Below are positions 12,321 to 23,396 of a stretch of 64,000 bases of DNA, piece after piece (positions within the stretch are counted from its first letter, which is position 1; each line of letters starts with the position of its first letter). Source of the DNA: Xylogone sp. PMI_703 (lineage: Eukaryota; Ascomycota; Leotiomycetes); NCBI GenBank assembly GCA_021399445.1, contig JAJTUQ010000001.1, forward strand, positions 372,001-436,000. Direction: 5' to 3'. The position numbers and the translations under genes were made by a program. The notes beneath the pieces were generated by a model, which searched no databases, was not told the DNA's origin, and saw only the letters and a program-made list of their open reading frames with translations.

Positions 12321-14333
12321 GATGTATTCCTTTCCCTAATCGCCTCTTAAACCTTTTCGCTTCCAATTGTAAATTATAAAAAGTCGACCAGCGACGGTAC
12401 CCAACCACTCGCGCTCTCTTCAGGTAAAATCGAAGCAACCTCGTCGGCAAAGGAGAAATTGACGAGCGCGTCGAGTGAACTTCTTTCGTCCAGAATTAAA
12501 GAGAGGGAGAGAGTTAAAACTATGGTTAATACAAGCAAACGGTACCAAGAAACGAATGGACTCCCACCACGAAAGAAAGAACTGAACCAGCAGGACGAGA
12601 GTGGTGACGGTAAAGAAGTTCGCGGAGCCCAGGAGTTTTAATTTTTCTATCTCGCCGGGGAGCAAGAAGGGAGCGAGAAAGAAAGGAGATCAGGGGTCCG
12701 TGTAGGTGATAAGCGGGTTTGTCTCGACGGTCCGTCCGTTCGAGATTGACGACCCACCGTGGCCTAAAGCACCTTCCCGCAGCGACGGTCACAGAATAAA
12801 GCCTCGAAGCCGGATGCGACCGTTTTCCCTTGAAACCTAGGCGCGGATTGCCAGGTCGCCGTTCACCAGATCTTGCCTTGAACCACCTTGATTTTGGCAG
12901 GATCTTAGCTCATTCTGCCAAGGCGAGATGGATGAGGTCGCGGGCACTTGTCCCCAAGTGGATGGTGGATGTGTTGTCGCAGGCCGCTTCAGGATGAAAT
13001 AGACCCCGTGTCAGATCAATCGATTATAGTTCGACGATCAGACGACCGTAGCCTGGCTCGTAAGAATGATCTGAAGAGCAACAGAGGATGCTATGGGGAA
13101 ATTGGAGAGCTTGAGACGTGAGCTGTCGCAGGGCGTGTCCCGGCGTAGCGGTAGGCGAGCCTCAAACAGCCGAGCGGCGAGCCAGCCTATTCGGATCGAG
13201 GAGTGTTACAGAACGCGAGCGACTGTTTGGAGTCTTGGACGGCGTGGTGTAAGACGTATACGGTATGAGGAGCAACGTAAGAGTCGAGATGTGTGTGGTG
13301 TTATGAGATGGTTTTGAGTGTTCGGCAAAAAGGCTGGAAAGGTTCTGCGGCAACGTCTAGTTTTCTAGTTGAGCAGCATCAACAAGCTCTGCATAAGGGT
13401 ACCACAGTACAAGTAGCTTTAGCTGCTCTCTGTTGTGATCGGGGACGCCCCTGCCCAGTAGAATCGCTGGGAAGGGACCGTCCCAGGGGCGATGCAGGTG
13501 CCCCCAGCGTGCGTTGGACGGGCGGTTGCGCGGTAAACCCGCCCAGGGGATTCGCTGGCGATCTGTCTCAGCTACTACAGTAGTAGTAAGTAGAAGCTTG
13601 ATGCAGGTGACGGGGGCTGCTACACCGTGCGGTGCAAAGTTCCCACGGCAATCACAATCCCATCCCCCAGCACACTCCTTTCTACATTGAGCACTTCTAC
13701 CGATAACCTTCTTCATCTCGGGATGGTACATCCTTCTACGGTACTTCTTCTCTATGGAGTATTAATTTAAGCAGTCAGTTCTTCCATGACATCACTCAAG
13801 TCTTTCGCCTTGTCCGACCACCTGAACACGAACGGATCTAATCTGCTTGGCTGCGTTTCACCAGCCACTGTTGAGCCTCCTGTGGCGTGTGGTAAGTGCC
13901 TGCTGTTTCTTGTGATCCTGTTGAAACCTGTTGCTGGCCCCGTGGCCTTGTGGGATCTGTTGAGAACCGTCAATATCTTCTCTAGATGTGATCACATCCT
14001 GCGATTTCCAATAGCACCGGTACCGATAATAGTTCCATGTGTGGGTCATGCAGTGGTTGGACGGTTTGCTCGGTATTGCTGCAGGATCGAAATCTACAAG
14101 AGTTGCGGGTTTCTATTTTGGAGCCGGCGCTACGGCGCGCTCTCTGGTTGGCTGCCCCATGGTCGAGGAGGATGACTAATCGGAGGGACTCTTAAGTTAG
14201 TTACAGCCCGTCAACAGCAACTTGCACCAATTGCTGACCACCGTGGAAATTGTCACCTCTTCTATTGGAGTGTGTTCCTCGACTTTTTGGCATCCAACGG
14301 AAATACTAGTATCGTATTATTAGTATTTACAGT
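12321..14333. other. Long noxA upstream region and unassigned DNA
   Basis: The 12321-13100 part is the noxA promoter/leader region, with a purine-rich stretch at 12430-12700. Several open frames occur between 13290 and 14180 on both strands, but none shows a family motif, and I do not call a gene. The stretch next to the transposase-like remnant may belong to that element. Confidence 0.35.
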
Positions 14334-15120
14334 GTGGTAGGGAATCCACGCGCGGGTAATGGTAGTTCCACCGCCGAAACCTCCGAATCTTATATAGGGA
14401 GGTGTTCGTACGGTATTGCAATACAACAACGATTTGCACTCCTATTCTACAGATATACGAGTTCTGATTGTTTACCTTACGATTGCTATGATATCGCGAT
14501 ATTGGCGATTGTATTGTATGGTGTTGTTGTTCGTTGCGTGCCTACATACCTGCCACCGGAGATCACGCGCTCCCATAGCACCCACACCTTCCCTTTCACA
14601 TTACCAGAGTGTAATTACACGATTAAACGTACTTTAAGATTACCATGTCATCACATGATATGGAGAAGGCAAAGAGATGGCGGCGTGATTCCCCCTGAGG
14701 ATATACATGTTTACTGGTACTATATTAGGCCAAATGAAAGTATTCCTTTGCCTTTGAACATTTGTGAGCCTATTCTCAACTCACAGGTTATGAAAGGCAA
14801 AGGCAGGCCTAGAGGAGCTCTTAGTAGAGGTCAGAAATCAGATATCAGTACAATATCTGGTACTAGGCGGTTACCCTCTGCCTCTGAACTACCTTCTAGT
14901 TCAGCTCCACCAGCTCTAGAATCTTCAGCTTCAAGCTCTGGACATATAACAAGCAATGTACTCCGTAAGCCTACAGCGAATCGGAATCTTGAGATTACCA
15001 GCGTGGTATTTCATCAATTTACCATGCAGATTCTATTGAAGATACAGCTATATTAGCTGACGAGAGAATGATGGACTTGGAGGGGTGGGACGAGGAATAT
15101 TATGCCGTAGTTGAGTCTTA
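14334..15120 (+). mobile_element. Probable Mutator-like transposase C-terminal remnant
   Basis: The plus-strand reading includes CNYTIKRTLRLPCHHMIWRRQ. This resembles the C...LPC.H (SWIM-like) zinc motif at the end of fungal MULE/Hop transposases. It is followed by an acidic stretch with VYWYY and then by ICEPILNSQVMKGKGRPRGAL, the usual hydrophilic GRPRG tail. No DDE catalytic core is seen upstream in any frame, and the C-terminal frame breaks at about 15056. I read it as a decayed tail of an element. Assignment rests on remembered motif order only, so it is moderate. Confidence 0.5.
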
Positions 15121-16088
15121 AAAGACCCAAGAATATATAATAGTCTCGGCTGAAGTTGAGTCTCGATAGACTTAAGATTATATAGTAATCTCAATATAGC
15201 TTCACTATTACCGTATTAGGAAATGCATATTTTTTCGCTTAAATTATTATAAGGATAATTGGTTGCATGGCTGAGTCTCTTTGTGTAGTAATAAATTATA
15301 TGCTATTGCGAGGTGTAGTTACAGTATGCCGGGTGCATTCAGAAAATACGACCATGTATAGACGCTGATCTCGAGACCGGAGTAAACCTCTAGAGGCACC
15401 CCATTGAGAGCAAAGGCTCCTTCGAAAAGCAGCTATCATGCAGACATCCCAGGCATATTTGTCTTACGCGGTAGAAGAGATTCGGAGCGATAGGCAGGCT
15501 CTCAGCACAGTATCTTATTCGTTCACTCAGCAAGAACTGTTACACTACAGCAACTATCTCTAACTCCCCTCAGCCAGCCTCAAGAAAGCGGCAATATGAA
15601 TGTGGTTATAAGATATAATTAATTATTGTGATGACATAGGTAAGCCAAAATTGATCACTCGCACTCCCGTAGACATTCTATCATCTCCCAGAATGCAACA
15701 CAAAAGTCTATTGTTCAATCAAATTGTATCATGTGGCCAAATATAATAACCTATTTAGGGACATGAAAATGGGGAATATCAATTTGTAACTAACCTTAGA
15801 CATACCTCTGTATACCCTCAGGCTCATAGAAAGGATAGCTGGATTATTTGCAGAGCATAAGTGGTTTGCATAAAGCTTTTATTGCTACTAGTATTTGAGC
15901 TAGCAGCATCCTTAGTTCGATCTTGGCTTATCTTCTTCACATTTGGGATATAGAATGGTTAAGCACCACCAGATGAACATTTGCTTCACAATATTTTATC
16001 ATTAATGCATTGAATTATAGGACATGGCCGTTAAAGTAAAAGGTCTAAATCTTAAGTCTTAAGATGCTTTTTATAATTGAAACAGAGT
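15121..16088. other. AT-rich intergenic, no gene seen
   Basis: Contains two imperfect copies of a GTTGAGTCT...AAGA block at 15110-15185, right after the transposase remnant. No gene or RNA recognised. Confidence 0.4.
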
Positions 16089-18594
16089 CTAAAACCGCAG
16101 GTCCCATCCGATTTGCGGACCAAGCCTTGGTAACTCATCCGCTACACTCTGAACATCCTTATCTCCACGCCCACTCACACAGATAACAATATCTTGATCT
16201 TTAGGAAGCTTCTTCGCAAGCTCCATCGCTCCCCAAATCGCATGGCTCGTTTCAAGGGCGGGGAGAATGCCTTCCGTCTCGGCCAGGGTTTTAAAACCTA
16301 TTAAAGTCTGAGCGTCGGTGGCGGTTATAAACTCTGCCCGGCCGGCATCTTTCCAGGCAGCTAATTCAGGGCCAACAGCAGGATAATCTAGTCCAGCTGA
16401 GATGGAATGGGTGTCACTGATCTGACCATACTCATCCTGTAATACATAGGTTTTGACGCCATGAAGTACGCCCTTACTGCCGCCACTCAGAGTGGCCGCA
16501 TGCCTCTTTGAATCAAGGCCGTCACCTCCAGCTTCAACACCTAGAAGCTTGACACTTAAGTCTTTGGAAAAGGGGTAAAACATGCCAACCGCATTACTTC
16601 CTCCTCCTACACACGCCACGACTGCGTCAGGTAGCTTACCACGCAGCTTCTGCATCTGCTCTTTCGTCTCGTTACCGATAACGCTTTGGAAGGTCCTAAC
16701 TATCGTAGGAAAGGGATGTGGCCCTATAGCCGAGCCTAGATAAGTAGTTAGCACTAGCCATCACTCTTAGAACCCACAACATGTTCGTTGTTCCATAGCA
16801 GCTTATAAACTATGGCCTCAACAAATCCCGTTTGAAAGAGATAAGTAAAAGGGACATACCGATTATATAGTGTGTTGTCGAGAGTCTTGTAGTCCATGCG
16901 CGTAAAGCTTCATTGACTGCATCACGGAGAGTCCGGGAGCCTGCGTCGACGGCAATGACTTTTGCTCCAAGAAGCTTCATTCGAAAGACATTGAGTGCCT
17001 GGCGGCGAACATCTTCCGAGCCTTTGAACGTCAGTCAAGGACGGTATCTAAGGATAGAGGGATAGAGTGCTTACCCATGTACACAGTGCATTGCATGCCA
17101 AATTTAGCGCATACAGTAGCTGTAGCAACACCATGCTGTCCAGCTCCCGTCTCTGCAATGATTTCTGTCTTGCCGAGTCGTCTTGCGATCAGGATCTGTC
17201 CGATAGCATTATTGATCTTATGACTACCCTAATCCCAAAATTAGTCTCAAATTGAGCAGAGAGTTGCGGCTCTCGGATGCCTCACTGTATGGTTTAAATC
17301 TTCCCTTTTCAACCAGATTTTGGCGCCTCCAACATGTTCCGTCAAACGATCTGCGTACTGCAGATGGCCAGGGCGACCCATGTATGGATAATACGATCTA
17401 TACTCTTCCCAGAATTTAGGATCATTTATTGCCGATTTGAACCCTTCGTTCAGCTCGGAAAGGCAATCAACCAAAGACTCTGGGACATATTGACCCCCAT
17501 ACTCACCAAACCGCATGGGCAACGCATTGGGGTCAGTATCTTTAGCATTGAGTTCTTCAAGCTGACCTACAAGGTCATTCGTGTGGCTATTCGCATCCGA
17601 GGAGGTTATGACCTCGTCAGCTTGCGCGAGTGACCCGGCTGGTTCTTTTGCCTCAGCAACGGCTTCGACGATGCCGACCTCGCGCGTGAGATTATTGGCG
17701 GTACCATCGTTACCGGTAACCATCTGGCAGAACCTTTCTACAGTCTTACCTTCTGCCCCTGGCGCAGCTTTGGAAAGCTCTGTGATGATCTGGCTTCCAA
17801 TTACTACACCCTCGGCGATGCTCGCCACACTGAGGAAATGTTCCCGAGTACCCACGCCAAACCCAACTGCCGCAGGCACGCCTCCCGAATATTTATGAAC
17901 TCGTTCCAATAGATTAGGTAGATCGGCGTTCAGCGTTCCAGTATTGCCGGTGACACCCATACGGCTTACGACATAGATCCATGAATCTGCTATCTTGCAG
18001 AGTAGTTTCATACGGGAGTCTGATGTAGCTGGCGAAATCAATGGAATATAAGATAACCTAATAGAGGTAAGCATACATCCATATATGAGATAAACCCTAC
18101 TTACCCAACTTTAGTACAGTAGCTGCGGAGCCTGACAGCTTCCTCGGGAGGAAGATCAACGATGATGAAGCCGCCCACGCCAGCTTCTTTAGCATCGTTG
18201 AGCAGTTGTTCCTCTCCATAACGGAGAATTGGGTTATAGTAGCCCATCAACACAATTGGAGTGCGTAACCCGCGACTGCGAGCGTCTTTGACCATCTGAA
18301 GCGTTGTCTGGATGGTCACTCCATTCGCTAACGCTTGTGTATTGGCCTTTTGTATAGTCGGTCCATCTCCAATTGGATCTGTGAAAGGGAGCCCCTACGA
18401 AGAGTGTCAGCACATCCTAATTCTCTAGAAGACTTAAGGAGACTTACCAGTTCAATGATATCCGCGTAGACACCCAATCCCATCAGGATATCAACAGTCG
18501 CCCCTATGGTAGGATACCCCGCGGTGACATATGTGACCAATGCCGGCCGCTTTTCGGCCTTACATGTTGCAAAGGTCTTCTTGAGCTGTTCCAT
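16089..18594 (-). CDS. Bifunctional tryptophan synthase (alpha-beta fusion)
   Basis: 723 aa from six exons: 18594-18448, 18394-18105, 18057-17286, 17228-17075, 17021-16860 and 16735-16089; every phase closes. Alpha domain (about 1-270): [24 protein letters not shown] (catalytic Asp), [19 protein letters not shown]. Linker to about 325. Beta domain: [26 protein letters not shown] (PLP lysine, built across intron 3), [27 protein letters not shown], and the ending [11 protein letters not shown]. This is the fungal TRP5-type fusion that turns indole-3-glycerol phosphate plus serine into tryptophan. The start at 18594 gives the usual MEQLK opening; an in-frame Met lies 27 bp further upstream. The gene is intact although flanked by AT-rich DNA and element remnants. 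It may be the housekeeping gene or a second copy, and the window cannot tell which. Confidence 0.96.
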
Positions 18595-18621
18595 TTTCAA
18601 TTTCTCTCCGTAACGTTTCAA

Positions 18622-19827
18622 AGCAATGGGAGAAAAATGTGCTTGTCAAGAAAGTGAATAACAGTAGCTCCCATATATATATGGGGTATCGCTGGAAACT
18701 TGACTCATCGATGATTTTTAGCAGAAGTGGCGCCGCATCTGCAAAAACTTTTATCCATTATTGTTGGCACGCCTGTACCAGTAACTTATGGAGAGAGTGC
18801 GGAGGCGGAGCGGCATGACTTTATTCCGGGGTGCGGCGTAGGCGACAGGGCACGGCAGGGTCACGGCAGTATTCTGTAGCTATATTCTTTCGTAGACTGT
18901 TTTTAAGGAATCGAGTCCCATTAAGGTCGAACATATCTCTCGCAATAAAACGCTGTTGTGATGAGATGGATGTGCAGTGGTTGCCAGTCCAGGGAGGCTT
19001 GTCCGGTGCGGCATGTGGCACGGCTTTCCACCCATTCGAAGCAGAGCACAAAGAATTCCACTTTGAAGTAGCATATGAATTGAAAACAACACTAAGACCA
19101 GATCTATATTTTTCATTGTCATCAAGCGTGAAGTATATTCGCAATTAGGATAAGAAGTATGGCAACACTAGCGCGCGTATTGCTGAGTACTTGCAGAAAG
19201 AGCAAAAAACCTTCCAATCTAATAATGACAACTAAACCCCGTCAACTAGAAATCCCAGCAAGCTGTCTAAACATCAGTCTCAAAAAGAGCCTAATGTCTA
19301 TCCCTGCATGCCGAGACACATGAGGGGTACTTTGACTCCAAGCAACTTAAACTCTGTACACACATCGGCATCTATAATAGTTCTATATAGGCAGTCCTTA
19401 CTATAAGAATGCTTCCGTTTAGCTCATCAGCTATGTGCAGCCAACAATCACATCATACACCTACACAATGGAGTATCTACGTTAGTAGTAAATATCAGAT
19501 TTGGCAAGGATATTTATATGCTGATTAGTAGATTACGAATAGAATAAGCATATGTCGGAACAATGGTTTCTAATTATGATTTATAGTAAAGAATTAATTG
19601 AATAACTATCCTACTATGCAACTATATCACAATTTACAGCGACGGTCGCACTAGCGGATTCGAGAAGAAGATAGCCTTGTATGGTAGGCTTTTTGCAGAA
19701 TTTTACGTACTATTCTGGTTTTAGGATTATGGGAGCTCGTATTCATACCACATTTGCTCTGGAGCTTGAATGATCAGTCCTAATATACACTTCCCTCCCC
19801 CTATTACTGCCACTTATACCTATGCTC
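18622..19827. other. Intergenic with dispersed repeat copy
   Basis: Promoter region of the tryptophan synthase gene, then the dispersed repeat at about 18794-18897, then AT-rich DNA without a recognised gene. Confidence 0.45.
18794..18897. repeat. Dispersed repeat, copy 2
   Basis: Matches copy 1 (2330-2421) over the GACTTTATTCCGGGGTGC block and over the CAGTATTCTGTAGCTATATT plus CTTTCGTAG block, with a slightly longer GC-rich middle. Confidence 0.7.
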
Positions 19828-20325
19828 CTACGCAAACTGAGGACATTCATCGCTGCCTAAAACTAGGCAGAACGTAACAGTATTGATATATTCCATGAGG
19901 TTGGTAATGAGGCCCTCGTCATTCCAGTCGATACGGTAGATGTATCTTTGCTGGTACAAACCACCAGATTTAAGAACTTGGCGGCTTGTGCACTGCAGGA
20001 AAGTTGTTTTGCCACCTTCGGCCACTGTTATGTCCTCATCGCGGTAGTCAAAGGAGGAAACACCTGCGAATCCGTTTGCAAGGTACTGTATCATCGCATC
20101 GCTGCCATTCACCGTGACAGCAGGTGTCAGAGCGCCAGAGAACGAGAAAGGCACCGAGAAATGGAAATCTGGGGCTTGTAAAGAGGCGATGGTATTTAAA
20201 TCCATATTCTCTATGGCGGCAAAATAGTCTCTTGTTGATTCCGCAACCGAGTATTTTGATTCAATTCCGAGGCTTGCTAATACTACTCCACTTGCAGCCA
20301 ACAACTGCAAGATTTGCTTGAACAT
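19828..20325 (-). CDS. Secreted SnoaL-like (NTF2-fold) protein
   Basis: 165 aa, single exon. Residues 1-18 form a hydrophobic signal peptide (MFKQILQLLAASGVVLAS). The rest resembles small SnoaL/NTF2-fold proteins: an N-terminal helix with STRDYFAAIENMD, the loop LQAPDFHFSVPF, a central GSDAMIQYLANGFAGVSSFDY, and a C-terminal sheet with QRYIYRIDW and ITNLMEYINT. Three cysteines lie in the last 55 residues, fitting an extracellular protein. The role is unknown; the fold hosts cyclases and ligand binders. It is followed at 21.4 kb by an MFS pump, also on the minus strand. The fold call is from motif resemblance only. Confidence 0.7.
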   Translation of the reverse strand: MFKQILQLLAASGVVLASLGIESKYSVAESTRDYFAAIENMDLNTIASLQAPDFHFSVPFSFSGALTPAVTVNGSDAMIQYLANGFAGVSSFDYRDEDITVAEGGKTTFLQCTSRQVLKSGGLYQQRYIYRIDWNDEGLITNLMEYINTVTFCLVLGSDECPQFA

Positions 20326-21396
20326 GTTTGATGTCTCTCGGATTCCTCTGGAAGGCGGTTGAATGTTGCGTTCAGTTGAGTTGAGCTATGAACCTTTTTA
20401 TGTATTGGTAAAGAGCCTCGATATATTCTTTGCCCAATAAATCTGCTTAGGTCGAGGAAAGGTTTGCTGTGTCTATTGACAAGGATGTATAAGGAGTAAG
20501 GAAGAGAGGGAGAAGGAAGATTAGAGATTATTGCTAGTTTTTATATGTGACTCTTTGAGTCATCTACTGGCTCTACAATCTTTGCCATTTGGTCACTTTC
20601 CTATTGATTACCACCTGGACCACTGATTTCCAAGAGGACTTATGTTGTACAGGGTATTAATTCCATCCGCCTGCTGACAGTGCACGCGTAACTGCGATAA
20701 CATGCCCCCTTTCTTCTCCGCGAGGTCACTAAATCAGCGAAGGAGAAGTATCAATAGCATACTGCGTATGTGATAGATTGCATCAATTAATTAGTTGCTT
20801 GTTTGGGTAGAATTGTCATCACTAGCTAAGGTTACAATATGCACATGCACGCGCCTGGGCCAAGAGCCACTTAAAGGCGAGTCCATGTTTCAAATCGGGC
20901 CACACCATGTACGAAATACGTGAAAGATGTAAATTACATAGTGAAAGTTTCATAGCATACAGAAAGCTTATGCAGGACATATTTTCGAAATACGTGGAAC
21001 AGGGCTCTGGATAGAAGCCCGATGCACTGAGAGTACGTCATGTGTCAGAGACGGTTACATGAGCAAATTTGGCATAGATATCACGTGGGGTATCAAGTGT
21101 GATAGTACTAAAAAACAGATCTTAAATCAAAGAGGTCAAGAACAGATAGCTTCCTTCCTGTTGAAGGAAAGGCAAATTTTAAATTTGTAGTAGTCACGAG
21201 TGTATAGTTAACACTATGCATTTTCCGTGTCATATTCAGGCAAAAGTCATCAACAACTTTTTATATAAAAATCATCATCAAAGGGCTGCGTCGCCTTCCA
21301 ACCGAGGTATCATCCCCAACAGAGACAATTCATGAAATATTCATCGTCGAACACAAAGCTAACAGCTACATTTGCAAAGGACATTAACCCCATAGA
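20326..21396. other. AT-rich intergenic, no gene seen
   Basis: Contains CACGTG-like and CGATAA-type short motifs but nothing I can call a gene, RNA or element. Confidence 0.4.
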
Positions 21397-23396
21397 TTAC
21401 ACCTGCGCTGCCGGTTCAGTGGTTGGAGCAGCAGCTGGAGGTGGTGTAGATTCCTTCTCATCCTCGATAGACTTCGGCTCGTCATGACGACGACCACCGC
21501 CAATTTCTTTCTCAAGATGAACTTCAACATGGTTAGTGAAGTATTTAGATGGGTCAATGACGCAGGCTGCGCTTATTAATGCGATCACACCAAAAGGAAT
21601 CGAAGCTAGCCAAGTAATTCTGAACGCGTACGCATATCCATACCGTGAGGCACGGACAATCTGGTCGAATACCGAGGCCGGAACTGTGCTGAACTCCGCA
21701 GCTTGTCCTGGGACACCGAGAATAGTAAGTCTTGCTGCCTCGATGAGCTCAGGTACGAGAGTTGAGTTCGTGATGTGGTTCGCAACGGCTGTACGTGTGA
21801 CTCTCTTTGCAATCTCCTTTGTTGCAGTCTGAGTGAAGATACTGCTGAAAATAACGCTACCGATACTTCCTCCCAAACTTCTGAATGTTCCGATAAGACC
21901 GATGGCGATACCGAGGTCGCGCTGAGGGACGTTGAGGGATGCAGTGGTGTAGCAGTTAAGAGTGATCCAGCCGAAGGGAAGCATAGCCAAAAATTGCACA
22001 GCCATAAGCCAATTCAGATTTGTTGGCGTGATGAGCGCTGCAAGGCCGAAGAAAAGCGTTTGCATGAAGACAGCAAATGTGAGTTGGTAGTGCACGTATT
22101 TGATGTAGTGGACGAGAGCGGGGATGAAGACGCCTCCGACGAGTTGGCCAGCTCTGAATTACGGTCAGTAATTGGCCTTGAATGCTAAAACGCAAGGAAC
22201 ATGAATGAGAATAAGTATACTCACCCAGAAGGGATGGAGTAGACTCCAATCTTAATATTGTCGGCTGAGTGCAGGTAGAGAATCGTCTGAGCATTCAGAG
22301 CGCTGGCAGCAAAGAAGACCATACCAGCCACGAAAACCAACACCACCAAGGCGCTGAACTCACGGAAGTTCTTGAACAGATACCATGGGAACAATGGGTC
22401 AACGGGATAAATGAAGTCGTAGATGAAACTGCCCAAGAATACAATGCAGCCCAAAATTAGAGGTGCCAAGGTTCCCGCATGAGTCCAAGGGTACGTATTT
22501 CCACCACTGTTGAGGCCATACAAGAATACCGCGAGTCCAGAGACATAAAGGGCTGCGCCAAAGAAATCGAGATCTTTGAATGCTGCCCATTTGGACTTTC
22601 CATCAGGGCGAGGATGAGAGGGTGGGAAGTAGACGAAGAAAGTGCCGACAAAGGAAAATGCACTGTATCCAATAGCAAGATAAAACATCACGCGCCATGA
22701 TGCCTTTGTAAGTAATGCGTTGGAGAAGAGGGTTCCAGGAACAGCCCATGTGGCGAGGTTGAATTCAGTCCAGGCAAGGCCCATTCCGCGATACTTGTTA
22801 GGAAGAATTTCGGAGATACCTAGAACAAAGTAACGCATGTCAGATAACATTTCACAGTTGCCACTGACAGCGAAGATCGAAGACAACGAGTTATTTGCGA
22901 AGAGAGAATACTCACCCGCATATGCTACAGATACAAATCCGATACTGCCGCCAAGTAACACCTCTCCAGCGATCAATTGATTCATCGACTGCGCCGTGCA
23001 TGATACAATGCCTCCAATAACCGTCAAACACTGTCCAAAGAGAATAACACCTCTCCGACCAAAAACATCACTCAACCGCCCCGCAATTGTGAAGCTCACA
23101 GCCGCCGCAGCGCCCCAGCCTGAAGGAATCCAGAAGCTAATGTTCGCACCGCCAAGTTTCTCGCCTAGCTGCACCAGGATTGGGGTCGCGAGGATGAAGC
23201 CGAAGATGATGGGGCCGGTGAAAGATGTTCCTAGGAAGAGCGCCGACAGGATGACGGAGAGGGTGAGCTTCTCAGCATGTTCTGGATTGTCTTCCAGAGC
23301 GGCTCGGTGAGGATCTTCGTAGCCAAGCGGCACTTCACGGTGCTCGACCTGGGGCGCTGCGACATCGGGCTCCTTGTGTTCTTCGGCGCCGTGCAT
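21397..23396 (-). CDS. MFS efflux transporter, TRI12-like
   Basis: 610 aa from exons 23396-22916, 22819-22225 and 22153-21397; phases agree. A hydrophilic N-terminus of about 45 residues precedes about 14 membrane segments. Visible MFS motifs include AGRLSDVFGRRGVILFGQ (motif A) and GEVLLGGSIGFVSVAYAGISEILPNKYRGMG (motif C-like region, completed across intron 1). The C-terminal tail is charged and then Pro/Thr/Ala-rich (TPPPAAAPTTEPAAQV). This layout fits the fungal trichothecene-efflux/TRI12 and siderophore-transporter branch. Members export toxic metabolites or import iron chelates by proton antiport in the plasma membrane. Intron 1 happens to be in frame without stops, so an unspliced reading gives a falsely longer protein. 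No biosynthetic gene sits next to it, so the substrate is open. Confidence 0.88.

Noticed and set aside
22820..22915. Extra extracellular loop in the MFS protein
   Set aside because: The extra residues come from an intron that lacks stops. Splicing restores the conserved YAGISEILP.
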